From the NCBI GenBank assembly GCA_964016885.1, contig OZ024742.1, positions 355,944,382 to 356,008,381 on the forward strand: DNA of 64,000 nucleotides, read 5' to 3'. This stretch comes from Eledone cirrhosa (taxonomy: Eukaryota > Mollusca > Cephalopoda > Octopoda > Eledonidae). Both the position numbers and the translations under genes were made by a program. Shown piece by piece: positions 1 to 12,910 of the stretch (position 1 is its first letter; each line of letters starts with the position of its first letter). A model generated the notes under the pieces. The model had not been told where the DNA came from. It ran no database searches and saw only the letters and a program-made list of their open reading frames with translations.

Positions 1-356
1 AACATTGTGGTTGGTACCTGGGGATAAATGCAATATAATTGACAGCAAGGGCAGAGTGTAATATGTGGAGTGGATTTCAGAATGAGTGTTATGCATCTAG
101 TAGAAACCATTACACTAAGAGTTGAGTTAGGAGTGACTATATACTCATTTTGGTCAATTGTTGAAGTGTTGGTGGTTCAGTTCTTGTCACAGAGCTTTCT
201 TTTCAATACAGACTATATTTAGGAGTGTAGACATATCTTAGATGTGAGAGCAAGGTTTAACTGTTTATCAGCATTGAACGAACTCAGCAACTCTTCAGAT
301 TTGAAGTATTTTCTGGCCCTGAATATGTATGTTAGTCTTTCAAATGCAGTGTTGTT
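1..356. other. Non-repetitive flank
   Basis: I see no gene, RNA or recognisable repeat in this stretch. It leads directly into the 43-bp minisatellite. Confidence 0.5.
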
Positions 357-3300
357 GTGTTACACATACAACACTGTTAACAGTGTGACAGTGTTTGCTA
401 TGTTACACATACAACAATGCTAACAGTGTGACAGTGTTTGCTGTGTTACACATACAACATTGCTAACAGTGTGACAGCGGTTGATGTGTTACACATACAA
501 CACTGCTAAGAATGTGACAGTGCTTGCTGTGTTACACATACAACACTGCTAACAGGGTAACAGTGTTTGCTGTGTTACACATACAACACTGCAATCAGTG
601 TCACAGTGTTTGCTGTGTTACACATATAACACTGCTAACAGTGTGACAGTGTTTGCTGTGTTACACATACAACACTGCTAAAAGTGTGACAGTGTTTGCT
701 GGGTTACACATACAATACTGCTAACAGTGTGAAAGTGTTTGCTGTGTTACACATACAACACTGCTAACAGTGTGACATTGTTTGATGTGTTACACATACA
801 ACACTGCTAACAGTGTGACAGCGTTTGCTATATTACACATACAACACTGATAACAGTGTGACAATGTTTGCTGTGTTACACATACAAGACTGCTAACAGT
901 GTGACAGTGTTTGCTGTGTTACACATATAACACTGCTAACAGTGTGACAGTGTTTGTTGTGTTACACATACAACACTGCTAACAGTGTGACAGTGTTTGC
1001 TGTGTTACACATACAAGACTGCTAACAGTGTGACAGTGTGTGTTGTGTTACACATATAACACTGCTTACAGTGTGACAGTTTTTGATGTGTTACACATAC
1101 AACACTGTTAACAGTGTGACAGTGTCTGCTGTGTTAAACATACAACACTGCTAACAGGGTGACAGTGTTTGCTGAGTTACACATACAACACTGCTAACAG
1201 GGTGACAGTGTTTGCTGAGTTACACATATAACACTGATAACACTGTAACAGTGTAACAGTGTGTTCTGTGTTACACATACAACACTGCTAACAGTGTGAC
1301 AGTGTTTTATGTGTTACACATACAACACTGCTAACAGTGTAACAGTGCTTGCTGTGTTACACATACAACACTGCTAACAGTGTGACAGTGTTTGATGTGT
1401 TACACATACAACACTGCTAACAGTGTGACAGTGTTTGCTGTGTTACACATACAACACTGCTAACAGTGTGACAGTGTTTGATGTGTTACACATACAACAC
1501 TTCTAACAGTGTGACAGTGTTGCTGTGTTACACATACAACACTGCTATCAGTGTGAAAATGTTTGTTGTGTTACACATATAACACTGCTAACAGTGTGAC
1601 AGTGTTTGATGTGTTACACATACAACACTGCTAACAGTGTGACAGTGTTTGCTGTTTTTCACATACAACACTGATAACAGTGTGACAGTGTGTGTTGTGT
1701 TACACAAACAACACTGCTAACAGTGTGACAGTGTTTGCTGTGTTACACATGCAACACTGTTTACAGTGTGACAGTGTTTGTTGTGTTACACATACAACAC
1801 TGCTAACAGTGTGACAGTGTTTATTGTGTTACGCATATAACCCTGCTAACAGTGTGACAGTGTGTGTTGTGTTACACATACAACACTGCTAACAGTGTGA
1901 CAGTGTTTGCTGTGTTATACATACAACACTGCTAACAGTGTGACAGTGTTTGTTGTGTTATACATACAACACTGCTAACAGTGTGACAGTGTTTACTGTG
2001 TTACACATACAACACTGCTAACAGTGTGACAGCGTTTGTTGCGTTACACATATAACACTGCTAACAGTGTGACAGTGTTTGATGTGTTACACATACAACA
2101 CTGCTAACAGTGTGACAGTGTTTGATGTGTTACACATACAAAACAGTTAACAGTGTGACAGTGTGTGTTGTGTTACACATGTAACACTGCTAACAGTGTG
2201 ACATTGTTTGCTGTGTTACACATACAATACTGCTAACAGTGTGACAGTGTTTGCTGTGTTACACATACGACATTGCTAACAGTGTGACAGTGTTTGTTAT
2301 GTTACACATACAACACTGCTAACAGTGTGACAGTGTTTTCTGTTTTACACATACAACACTGCTTACAGTGTGACAGTGTTTGCTGTGTTACACATATAAC
2401 CCTGCTAACAGTGTGACAGTGTTTGCTGTGTTACACATATAACCCTGCTAACAGTGTGACAGTGTTTGCTGTGTTACACATACAATACTGCTAACAGTGT
2501 GCCAGTGTTTGCTGTGTTACACATATAACACTGCTAACAGTGTGACAGTGTTTGCTGTGTTACACATACAACACTGCTAACAGTGTGACAATGTTTTCTG
2601 TTTTACACATACAACACTTCTAACAGTGTGCCAGTGTTTGCTGTGTTACACATATACCACTGCTAACAGTGTGACAGTGTTTGCTGTGTTACACACACAA
2701 CACTGCTAACAGTGTGACAGTGTTTGCTGTGTTACACATACACCACTGCTAACATTGTGACAGCGTTTGCTGTGTTACACATTCAACACTGCTAACAGTG
2801 TGACAGGGTTTGCTGTGTTACACACACAACACTGCTAACAGTGTGACAGTGTTTGCTGTGTTACACATACAACACTGCTAACAGTGTGACAGTGTTTGAT
2901 GTGTTACACATATAACACTGCTAACAGTGTGACACTGTTTGCTGTGTTACACATACAACACTGCTAACAGTGTGACATTGTTTGCTGTGTTACACATACA
3001 ACACTGCTAATAGTGTGACATTGTTTTCTGTGTTACACTTACAACACTGCTAACAGTGTGACAGTGTTTGCTGTGTTACACATACAACCCTGCTAACAGT
3101 GTGTCAGTGTTTTCTGTGTTACACATACAACACTGCTAACAGTGTGACAGTGTTTGCTGTGTTACACATACAACACTGCTTACAGTGTGACAGTGTTTGT
3201 TGTGTTACACATACAACACTGCTAACAGTGTGACAGTGGTTTCTGTGTTACACATGCAACACTGTTAACAGCGTGACAGTGTTTGCTGTGTTACACATAT

Positions 3301-4260
3301 AACCCTGCTAACAGTGTGACAGTGTTTGCTGTGTTACACATACAACACTGCTTACAGTGTGACAGTGTTTGCTGTGTTACACATACAACACTGCTAACAG
3401 TGTGACAGTGTGTGTTGTGTTATACATACAACACTGCTAACAGTGTGACATTGTTTGCTGTGTTACACATACAACACTGCTAACAGCGTGACAGTGTTTG
3501 CTGTGTTACACATACAACACTGCTAACAGTGTGACAGTGTTTGCTGTGTTACACATACAACACTGTTTACAGTGTGACAGTGTTTGTTGTGTTACACATA
3601 CAACACTGCTAACAGTGTGACAGTGTTTTCTGTGTTACACATACAACACTGCTAACAGTGTGACAGCGTTTGCTGTGTTACGCATATAACCCTGCTAACA
3701 GTGTGACAGTGTGTGTTGTGTTACACATACAACACTGCTAACAGAGTGACAGTGTTTGCTGTGTTACACATACAACACTGCTAACAGTGTGACAGTGTTT
3801 GCTGTGTTACACATACAATACTGCTTACAGTGTGACAGTGTTTGCTGTGTTACTACATACAATACTGCTTACAGTGTGACAGTGTTTGCTGTGTTACACA
3901 TACAACACTGCTAACAGTGTGACAGTGTTTGCTGTGTTACACATACAATACTGCTTACAGTGTGACAGTGTTTGCTGTGTTACTACATACAATACTGCTT
4001 ACAGTGTGACAGTGTTTGCTGTGTTACACATACAATACTGCTTACAGTGTGACAGTGTTTGCTGTGTTACTACATACAACACTGCTAACAGTGTGACAGT
4101 GTTTGCTGTGTTACACATACAATACTGCTTACAGTGTGACAGTGTTTGCTGTGTTACACATACAATACTGCTTACAGTGTGACAGTGTTTGCTGTGTTAC
4201 ACATACAATACTGCTTACAGTGTGACAGTGTTTGCTGTGTTACACATACAACACTGCTAA
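357..4260. repeat. 43-bp minisatellite, about 90 copies
   Basis: A near-perfect tandem array whose unit begins GTTACACATACAACACTG and continues CTAACAGTGTGACAGTGTTTGCT. The spacing between successive TACACATACAAC words is 43 bp, for example 361 to 404. Each unit contains ACACTG, then CTAA, then CAGTGT, which is a perfect 6-bp hairpin with a 4-base loop. Because 43 is not a multiple of three, reading through the array gives a 43-residue protein periodicity in every frame. The open frames here are therefore by-products, not genes. Confidence 0.97.
3786..4260. repeat. Homogenised higher-order end of the minisatellite
   Basis: In the last 11 or so units three variants recur in blocks: CACATACAATACTGCTTACAG, a one-base-longer TACTACATAC form, and the standard AACACTGCTAACAG form. 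The same neighbouring order appears more than once, at about 3820-3920 and again at 3945-4050. This points to recent block duplication at this end, while the middle of the array carries scattered point changes. Confidence 0.75.
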
Positions 4261-4261
4261 C

Positions 4262-4440
4262 AATGGTCATCAGTAATTGAGAAGTCTTAAATATAAAGCA
4301 ACTCTGAGTTTTGTGCAATAGGTTAAGAGAGTATTCCTGTATCTCATATGAGATATCTGAAAAGGTGAACATAAGGAGAGGGAGGGGGTGATCTGACTGT
4401 AAATCACTACAGCATGTGGGTAGACATAAAATAGCTGAAG
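4262..4440. other. Short unique spacer
   Basis: Unique sequence between the minisatellite and the triplet repeat. No feature is visible. Confidence 0.4.
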
Positions 4441-4441
4441 A

Positions 4442-4903
4442 TCATGATGATGATAGTCATAGTTGTGGTGGTGGCAGTACTAGTCGTTGTTGTTGTTGTT
4501 GTTGTGGGACTGGCGGTGGGGGTGGTCGTTGACAACAACGATGACAACAATGACGACGGTGGTGGCGATGGTTGTTGTGCAGGTGGTGATGGTGATCATG
4601 ATGATGATGACCGTGGTCGTAGTTGTGGTAGTGGTAGTGGTAGTGGTAGTCGTCGTCGTTGTTGTTGCGGTGGTGGTGGTGGGGGGGGGGGGTGACAATA
4701 ACGATGACGACAATGATGATGCCAATGACGGTGGTGATGATTGTTGTGGAGGTGGTGGTGATGATGATCGTGGTGGTAGTGGTAGTTGTCGTCATCATCT
4801 TCATCATTGTTGTCATCACGATGGTGGTTGTGACAACAACGATCATGGTCATGATGAATATGATATGATGATAATGATGATGATGGTGATGATGATGATG
4901 GTT
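4442..4903. repeat. Compound triplet repeat (GTT/GGT/GAT)n
   Basis: An imperfect triplet array of GTT, GGT, GAT, GAC and CGT words with an internal G-run at 4681-4691. Open frames exist on both strands because the triplets avoid stop codons. They translate to low-complexity Val, Gly and Asp, or Thr and His, runs, so I do not call genes. Confidence 0.9.
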
Positions 4904-5830
4904 AATTGGAAACTGTTTAACTTAGTTTGGAATCAATCACGTATCAATCCTCTATCAAACTCCCATTTTTTTCTATTAATGTTGTTCTCTGAATATGAAA
5001 AAACAAAATTGGGAGCTAAATTACAACACTTTGGCAAATCTAAGACATTTTATAATTTCTCATAAGTTTTTTTCTTATTGTGTTCTATGTGTAAAGGAAA
5101 TAAGATAAGTATTACTTAGTCCTACATGCCATTTCTTAAAAGTGGCAATTCTTTGTCACAATTGCAGTGACTATTGTGGCTTTAGGTTTGTGTTGTTGTT
5201 GCTGTTGTTGGTGGTGTTCTTTTCTTTTGTATTTCTGAACTGGAAACACTTGTCAGGAATGATAAGGTTATTAGGTTAAATATATTCTAATCCTCACCAC
5301 CATCTGACACTTCTCAATAGTTTTATGACATTTTTAATTTATTACCTCAGCACACATACTGGTTGCTGTTAGATAAATGAATTGGCTTTATAACAGCAGG
5401 AAATAAAAGACACAAGTGAGGTACTTTATTATGGTGAACATTGTTAATTTGGTATGATTAATTATCTATTACAGTGGGGGGTTCATTTTTACTCTTGATA
5501 TATATTTTTTGACAAAAAAAGAGAAATGAAAACAGCCATTATTATTTTCTCTTTGTTAGTTTCTGATTACTGATGTCTTTTAAATACCTTTCCTTTTTAC
5601 TTTTTATCATTTTTACATAGGAAAACTAGTGTGACTTAATAGCCATTTTTTATGGATATTGAGCGTACAAAAATACTTCACACCATCGAACAAATGAAGC
5701 TATATAAATTAGTTTTTATCATTTAAATCATTAAGAGAAACATTACATTACATTTGCATTGATGGTCTCTTCTTAAATAAATATTTGGTGTAAGGTTACT
5801 TTTTACAGCAGTCTTGTGACATCCCCTCTG

Positions 5831-5833
<3 letters not shown>
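4904..5833. other. AT-rich unique DNA
   Basis: No gene, tRNA-like fold or recognised repeat is visible. A short GTT-rich patch lies at about 5187-5216. Confidence 0.4.
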
Positions 5834-6107
<274 letters not shown>

Positions 6108-6110
<3 letters not shown>

Positions 6111-6720
6111 TAGATGCAATTCTGATATTGATGAAAGAAAAAAAGTTAATGTATGAATTTGTATTAATTTGAAGAGCAATCTATCAGACAATGAAACAAT
6201 AAATAACAAAATTTCTTATTTTATTTTTTGAAAGCAAAACTATTTCTCTCCATTATTCTGACATATTGCTGACCCATGAAGAAAGAAATAGATGTTTGTG
6301 CCAACCTTAATTATCTCCTACATCGAAAGATACCTTTCCAATCTGTTTTTGATGAAATGTTTTTCCTCTTAATGTTCACCGTTCTTTGTGTATCTCATCA
6401 AAGTTTTTACTAATTACTTTTATTGGAGAAAAGATTCATCTAAATAGTGTGCAAACCATTTGTCTCATTATTGTTTCTAATAAACAAATAATAAGTTTTG
6501 TTGTTTCAAACCCTGTTCTCTCTATTTTAATCGACCTTCAGCTGATGTTTATCAGAATAATTTCCACACTTTTGTTCCATCAACACCATTTCTCTTATTT
6601 GAGTACAGATCATTCCACATTATCACATTTAATGATTATCTAAGGTTAAAGATATTATCATAGAATCAGTAAATAGAATAGTTGTATTTAGAATATATAT
6701 ATATGTGTATGTGTATGTGA
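6108..6720. other. AT-rich unique DNA
   Basis: No supported feature. A frame at 6386-6643 is open by chance in AT-rich DNA and has no recognisable motif. Confidence 0.4.
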
Positions 6721-6726
6721 CTGTAT

Positions 6727-6976
6727 TATCATCATCATCGTTTAGTGTCTATTTTCCATGCAATTACTATCATCATCATCAACATCATCGTCACTATTTT
6801 ACATCCGTTATTCCTTGTTAGTATGGGTTAGATGGGTTGTCCTGTTGTGGGCAGTGTCCAGTCAGCTGACTTGGTCTTGCTCATATGGAACTGATTCTGG
6901 CTTGCTTCCTACAGATGGATGCCCTTCCTAACAACAAGCTCATTTACAGTGAGTGCTGGTTGCTTTTTCTTTATAC

Positions 6977-6985
<9 letters not shown>
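6727..6985 (-). mobile_element. Retroposon 3' tail with (ATC)n end
   Basis: Read on the minus strand this ends in a GAT-rich tail. It carries the diagnostic words AAGGGCATCCATCTGTAGGA, GAGCAAGACCAAGTCAGC and GGACAACCCATCTAACCC, shared with about a dozen other copies in the window. The 6727-6765 end looks like a second, truncated tail. Comparison with 57500-57782 shows that these words form the 3' end of a non-LTR retrotransposon. Confidence 0.85.
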
Positions 6986-7022
<37 letters not shown>

Positions 7023-7023
7023 T

Positions 7024-7136
7024 ATAAAGAGTCAGGACATAATGGCTGAGATCGTGCCATTTCAACAGCTAGTTACAGACTCGAGATCTAGCTGTTGAAA
7101 TGGTAAGTGCTTAGCCGTCAGGTCCTGACTCTTTAT
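7024..7136. repeat. Imperfect palindrome (foldback)
   Basis: The arms 7024-7070 and 7090-7136 pair over ATAAAGAGTCAGGA and CCATTTCAACAGCTAG, with mismatches between these blocks. TA-rich DNA lies just to the left (7012-7022), and a TA run follows at 7208-7219. The bases after the right arm (about 7145-7200) resemble those after the perfect palindrome at 19117-19172, so both belong to one element family. Confidence 0.8.
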
Positions 7137-7259
7137 GATATGACCATACTTTACTACCCCAAGTATCAAGTACTCTGTTGAGTAATGGTCTATCCAGACT
7201 GGTTCTATCCTGATCTCTATATATATATAAGAGTGGAAGTTAGTAAAATCGAAGTTGCA

Positions 7260-7292
<33 letters not shown>

Positions 7293-7496
7293 TATGTATA
7301 CGTACATACATATATGTATACAGAAGCACAGTAGTATGTATATATATATACATACATGCACACATATATATATGTACGTATGGATTCACCGAACATTTAT
7401 TATAATGCTCGGTGTGTTTGTAAACAAACATCCCGAATTAAGTCGTACAGTGTCTAGCAACCATCGTTGCTCATTTGTTCAACACTGACAAAGGAA

Positions 7497-7538
7497 TGCT
7501 GTACTAGTTTCAAGCTTATTAGCTATCGTCAGCAACGT
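7497..7538 (-). ncRNA. Hammerhead ribozyme motif
   Basis: On the minus strand the core CTGACGA (7532-7526) is followed by a 4-bp AGCT/AGCT helix II and GAAA (7511-7508). Helix III is two base pairs (A-U, C-G) closing a very tight loop, then the cleavage triplet GUA at 7504-7502. Helix I pairs GTTG (7536-7533) with CAGC (7501-7498), using one wobble. The core is complete. The short helix III suits a type I, PLE-like hammerhead. Confidence 0.55.
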
Positions 7539-7653
7539 ATACCTTCCTGCCAGATGATTGAACGTCTGAAAGTATATACTTTCCTTGTGCATATTAATGG
7601 CTGAGCAGCCTAATTTGCATATCGAGTGCGTTAATCGGCCGGGGTACCGAAAA

Positions 7654-7812
7654 CGATAAACGGAAAATTGAAAAGAAATTTCATTTCTCACTCTTAGTAC
7701 GGCTGTTACTTAAATATAAGTATATATACGTACATACATATATGTATACATATATGTAACAGCCATACTACGAGTGAGGAATGAAATTTCTTTTCATTTT
7801 TTCCGTTTATAT
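7654..7812. repeat. Inverted repeat around a TA-rich centre
   Basis: The left arm 7654-7712 (ending TACGGCTGTTAC) is the inverted counterpart of 7754-7812 (beginning GTAACAGCCATACTA). The arms are roughly 85-90 percent alike by eye. The 40-bp centre is ATACGTACATAC-type sequence. It continues the block that carries the hammerhead at 7497-7538. Confidence 0.75.
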
Positions 7813-7828
7813 ATATATACATATATAT

Positions 7829-8083
7829 CGTGTAGGTGTCACGACAAAAAAACACACAGTCCACGCTGTAATGTGGCCGTGTAGGCAACACGGTAAAAAC
7901 CTCCCAGACCCACACTGTAAATGTGGTTGGTGTTAGGAAGGGCATCCAACTGTAGAAAACCCGCCAGACAGTCCTATGCGAGCAAGACAATCACTCTTGC
8001 CTCAAGTGGGAATTCCCCCGTACAAACCCATGCAAGCGTGGAACACGGACGTTAAACGTTGATGATGATGATGATGATGATAT
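7829..8083 (+). mobile_element. Retroposon 3' tail, (GAT)n end
   Basis: It carries GTGTAGGTGTCACGACAAAA, AATGTGGTTGGTGTTAGG, AAGGGCATCCAACTGTAG and CCATGCAAGCGTGGAACA before a (GAT)n tail. It closely resembles 57530-57782, where the same sequence follows a non-LTR retrotransposon coding relic. It is read here as a 5'-truncated copy of that element. Confidence 0.88.
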
Positions 8084-8088
8084 ACATA

Positions 8089-8115
8089 TATATATATATA
8101 TATATATAAATATAT

Positions 8116-8162
<47 letters not shown>

Positions 8163-8325
8163 AAATAAATTAAGATTAAATAATTTTTGGATACAAACTT
8201 ATGGTTACTACTTACATGCGTTATATATATATATTTGTATATATATATATATATCATCATCATCACATTTTAATGTCCATTTGTCCATGCTAGATGGGTT
8301 TTATATATATATATATATATATATT
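8089..8325. repeat. TA and GA microsatellites with a tail fragment
   Basis: (TA)n at 8089-8108, (GA)n at 8118-8158, more (TA)n at 8222-8253 and 8302-8325. An (ATC)n retroposon tail fragment on the minus strand (8253-8302) sits between the last two. Confidence 0.85.
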
Positions 8326-9660
8326 TGTGTGTATGTGTGTGTGTGGAGTTTCCTATTTAATATTAAAATAAATGCTTTACAACTCACATTGCTACATGCA
8401 GGGAAAGGATATCCAGCATTAGATACTTGGCTGGAACACAAACCTTTATTCAATTAGGTGAACAGTAATTTTGAATAAGAATTGATGTCGTCCAAAAATA
8501 GACAACAGAAGATTATGGACCAATATTTACATTTATATTCTTTAAATTATTTGTGTAATTCCCTCCCTCTTCCTTCCATTGCCTGATTTCTTTATTCTTT
8601 TAATTCTTTTCATTTCTTTTTTGCCTCTGAAGGATTTTTTTTTTTGTAGAAACTACTTTGTAAAATTAGCAACATATTTTCAGAATTCATTAAATGGAGG
8701 AAAATCAACATCATCATCATCATATAGAAAAAACAGAATTATTGTCAACAGAATATTATCATTCTGTCACCTTATCCTTCTCCTGCACAGTTTGACTCCA
8801 CATGTGTTTATTCATCATCTCCTCTGAAAAACGTCAGTGATTTGAGATCAGCCAGCTCCCACCAAATCTGGTCATGCCATTGCTTTTTATTACTTCTGCA
8901 TCTTTTTCAAGGGGTTCTTTTGACACTTTTTTACCCAAAGGTCATTATACCTATACATCCTGTTTCCACACCACTAGAATATTCTCTCCTATCCTCTGTA
9001 CTTCATCTAATATTACACACCCATCAGAGCATGCTCAATTAATTTCTGCCCAATTCTCACTACAAAGCAACATCATATAACTTGCCCTCTCTTCAGAAAG
9101 AAAATCTCTTTGATTAACAGTGGCAGTAACTACCAGAACATTTGCTACCCTCTTCTTATTCTAGGTACAAATCTTTTAGGATAACATACTCCACTGCTGA
9201 TTAGGTCACATAGGCATGGCCATATTTAGAGACATTGTATTGCCCGGGTCACTTCAGGTTTGCCCCTCTCCCCTTTTACACAAAAAGTTAGAATATACAG
9301 CAAACTCCCAATTTTATGTACCAAAGTCAGCTTGGCGCAACTAATTGGAATTGGAAAATTATTCATACGAGTATTACATTTAAATAATCTAACAATCGTC
9401 AAACTAAAAACTCAACTGAGAGCACAAATAAATTGCTATGAGTGTCACTTCTAGGGCTCGATCTACAGGGGGCCTGGGGTAATTTCCTCCTTTTACCCTT
9501 ATTAAATCCAGCCCTGCACATCGGCATTAGAAGCCATCATCTACTTCTACCATATGATAACTTCTACTTGTATGATACCTTCCTGGTATTGGAAAAATAT
9601 ATTTCAATGGTGCTCGTACTACCAACGATCCCAGTGTAACTGCCATAAATAATTGTTTCT
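8326..9660. other. Unique AT-rich DNA
   Basis: No supported gene. Several short open frames (8579-8827, 8842-9080, 9260-9639) overlap in different frames and show no domain, so I read them as chance. Confidence 0.4.
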
Positions 9661-9662
9661 AC

Positions 9663-9835
9663 TTTTGGCACAAGGCCAGCAATTACCCAGTACATTACTG
9701 GTACTTTATTTTATCGACCCCGTAAGGATGAAAGGCAAAGTTAACCTCGGTGAGGATTTGAACTCAGAATGGCAAGGGCCATAACTCTATGCATCAAAGC
9801 TTGGTGTCCGATCCTCTACCGATACTGCCAATAAT
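9663..9835 (-). mobile_element. tRNA(Lys)-type cephalopod SINE, degenerate
   Basis: Read on the plus strand it carries ACAAGGCCAGCAATT, TTTATCGACCCCGTAAGGAT, GAAAGGCAAAGTTAACCTCG and GAGGATTTGAACTCAGAA. These are the reverse complement of a tRNA-related head with a B-box-like GTTCAAATCC. I recall this family as the SK/OK SINEs of squid and octopus. That name is from memory. Confidence 0.8.
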
Positions 9836-10317
9836 GTCAACCATTTCTGTTAACTTGCCTGCTATCTCACTACATCAATTGTATACCTTAATTATTTCTT
9901 TTCTACATATCATTGACAACCAATTCCTGGGTGGTATTGAATTCTAGTCTTTTTTCTCATATACTAAAACTTTGGTTTTCCTTATTTTACTCTGAGCCCC
10001 CTTGTTTCTAAGTTCTGCTTCCAAAGCAAGGATTTCATTCTCTTGCTTTTCCACAGAATCAACTGTAAGGACTTGTGTTCTGTAAATCAGAAATTATTCT
10101 TACAACCTAAAACTTCATAATAATATTGATAAAATATAGTACTTATCTGACTTGCCAGAAATAGCAGTCAGATTTGACTCAAATCACACCCCTGTATATT
10201 CTAAAAGGGAATGTTACTGTTGATACTCAAAAATGATATTGGTATAACTTGAATAAAACTAGATATAGGTTTGTTTAATTATAATTGACATATGGGCTAA
10301 ATAATAACAGAACACTT

Positions 10318-10480
10318 AATGTGACATGCATTAGGAAGACACTCCACCTCTAGAAACCAAGCCAGTGGCATTTCTGTATGAGCAATACATAGTCACCTGA
10401 CCCAATCTGTCACAAATGGGACAACACATCTAACCTATGACATGGAAAATAGACATTAAATGTTGATGATGATGATGATA
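10318..10480 (+). mobile_element. Retroposon 3' tail, (GAT)n end, old copy
   Basis: A diverged copy with CTAGAAACCAAGCCAGTGGC, GAGCAATACATAGTCACCTG and CATGGAAAATAGACATTAAA before GATGATGATGAT. The tandem 48-bp part is missing. Confidence 0.8.
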
Positions 10481-10509
10481 ACAAAATGTTAATTGTTATT
10501 AATTTAGAG

Positions 10510-10690
10510 AAGAGGAGAATATCTATCATATCGTCCCCAGTACTTTACTGATATAGTATTTTGTTGAACCTAAAATGATAAAAAGCAAAGCTGGCAGAAT
10601 TTGAACTAAGTACTCAGAACCTACAGAACTGGAATAAATATCAAAACGCATTTTACCCAATGCTCCTCAAATTCTGCCAACACACCATGC
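10510..10690 (-). mobile_element. tRNA(Lys)-type SINE, highly diverged
   Basis: Recognisable from AGTACTTTACTGATATAG, AAAAGCAAAGCTGGCAGAAT and TTTGAACTAAGTACTCAGAA in the usual order. It is much more diverged than the copy at 9663. Confidence 0.6.
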
Positions 10691-11640
10691 TATTAGCACT
10701 TCAGAAGTGATCTTATATTTTCATGTTTTTAGTTTAAGGAAACACAACTTTAAGATGTATCATGAGCTTTTATTCTCCAAGATAATTAATGCATTAAAAA
10801 TGAAGATTCTGACAAATTCTCACCTGCCTTAGATTCATGCTATAATGGTTTCTATATTCACATATTAACTAGAACAATTATATAAACATAAATCTTTCCA
10901 GTCATTAAAATTAAAGATCAATATATTTCATATTTTTCTCATTTGTAGCTTGGGGCTTTTTCGGAACACTTTTAAAATATGTTACTCATTAGAGCTAAAA
11001 TTGGTCATAATAATAGTAGATAGATAGAGAGTGGAAAGAATTCAAGACTATATTTATAGTGTTTATGTTTTCTAATATTTACAATTTTATTCTACAGCTT
11101 GAAGCAAAATAGATTGTAAACAGGGCATTGACTGTCACAGTTTAAGTGTAAGCCAATCAGCTGGAGTTAATCGTAGAATCGAATATTTATGTGCAGAAAA
11201 TATGAGGATAAAACGTGAAATTGAATATTTATTTTTGTTTTTCATTAAAAAAGACATTCAAAATATTTATCACATAAACATACAGGAGATATAGGTTAAT
11301 TAAAATTCTGTGTCTTACTATTAGATTTCCAATAATTTATTAATCAGCTAACCTTTTATGTAAAGGCAGCAAATTCAAAGCTAATAGTCATCATAAAATT
11401 TGCATTTAGTTAAATTAATAGAGATTGGTGAGAGAGCTTGTCAATATAGAAATAGCAACTCAATCTTTGATACAGTCTTCTAACTGTGAAAACATTCATT
11501 TAACACTTAACATATATATATAGTATATGCACTATAAGATGGTGTAATCCCAAAATTGGATTGGTTATAGTGCCAAGATCTTGCTTTCACATCCAACCCA
11601 ATTTGGTGGAGCTAGTGCCATGACAAGGATGCATTAGAGG
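10691..11640. other. AT-rich unique DNA
   Basis: No gene or repeat family is recognised. Confidence 0.4.
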
Positions 11641-11648
11641 GAGTTTGG

Positions 11649-12025
11649 CCAGCAGAGGTGATAAACACACCCTGTTTGAGCCATTTTGTAGGCCAGCAGA
11701 AGGTCACCCCACTGCCTAGCTCAGGAAGACCAATGCTCAGCACCAATAGCCAGCAGGGCTGATAAACACAACCTGTTTGAGCCATTTTGTAGGCGAGCAG
11801 GAGGTCACCTCACTGGTCAGCTCAGGCAGACCAGCCCTCAGCACCAATAGCCAACAGAGGTGATAAACACAACCTGTTTGAGCCATTTTGTAAGCCAGCA
11901 GGAGCTCATCCCATTGTCTACTTTAGGTATACTGACCCTTTACATCAATAGCCAGCAGAGATGATAAACCCAACCCATTTCAGCTATTTTGTAGGCCAGC
12001 AGGAGCTTATGCCCCTGTCAACCTA
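11649..12025. repeat. 101-bp minisatellite, about 3.7 copies
   Basis: The phrase CCAGCAGAGGTGATAAACAC recurs at 11649, 11750, 11851 and 11952, an exact 101-bp spacing. Each unit also carries GTTTGAGCCATTTTGTAGGC (or close variants) and a CAGGAGGTCACC-like block. Divergence increases toward the right-hand unit. Confidence 0.95.
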
Positions 12026-12800
12026 TTACAGTAGTATTCATCATCAGGTTTTATGTCTAAATGTTCATGTTTATAAAGGTGGAGAGAGATGTTTTTTATG
12101 CAGTTTGACCTTTCTTTGACTGGATACTATTCCTGAGAATAGCCCATACATTATTTTGAAGGTATTATGAAGACTGTTGCTGAACCTTAAGCTGCATCAT
12201 GGATTGTATTTTTGTGGGACATAAATGAAAAATCATCATTTGCTTTTAATCAGAAACATATTTATTATGCAGTTCACAAGCAAATGTAAACCTTAATGAT
12301 TAAAGTTTCAGAACCATTCAAAATGTATGAGCAAAATGAACTATTCAGGAAATAGAAATAGGAATCATTCAATTATATCACATAGTAACATATCAAATCT
12401 ATATGAATACCAATCTATATGAAACCACAAACTTTCTGTTTTGTCTTCAATAAATCATAGCAGTTATGAAAATATTTCCGTAAATATATTTCCTGATTTT
12501 TATGTTAAAAGCCAAAAAGGATTGAGAGAAAATATGAAATTATTTTCAAATAATCTTTTGGTGTATGAAAGAATGAAAAAAAAATGGAAATTATTGTGCT
12601 TCATATTGACTGCATTGAATGCCGTTTCTGATAGATATACAAAAATAATTTATTACAAATGAAAAGTCAAGGGGTGACCTCCTCTCACAATGTAGCATAT
12701 ACGTTGGTTCTATAGACATGGCGCAAAGGTGGCTTAGTTGTCATCCATCAGAGAAGCAAACAGAAGGATTTTATTGTTAAAACAATCTTAGATGTGCCTG
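12026..12800. other. AT-rich unique DNA
   Basis: No supported feature. The short frame at 12441-12662 has no recognisable domain. Confidence 0.4.
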
Positions 12801-12807
12801 GTCAGTA

Positions 12808-12910
12808 TCTCTCTCTCTCTCTCTAACGTCTACATATATCCCATCTCTCTCTCTCTCTAGCATGTACCTCTCTCCCTTCCTTCCTAACGTATTATCTACC
12901 CCCCCCCCCT
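12808..12910. repeat. (CT)n and poly-C low-complexity tract
   Basis: Two CTCTCT runs (12808-12824, 12844-12859) and a C-run at 12900-12909. Confidence 0.85.

Noticed and set aside
3886..4182. 98-codon open frame in the minisatellite
   Set aside because: It is the 43-bp unit read in rotating frames. Any array of this unit gives such frames.
4444..5065. Several long open frames on both strands
   Set aside because: Triplet-repeat translation (Val/Gly/Asp or Thr/His). There is no domain, and the frames overlap one another on opposite strands.
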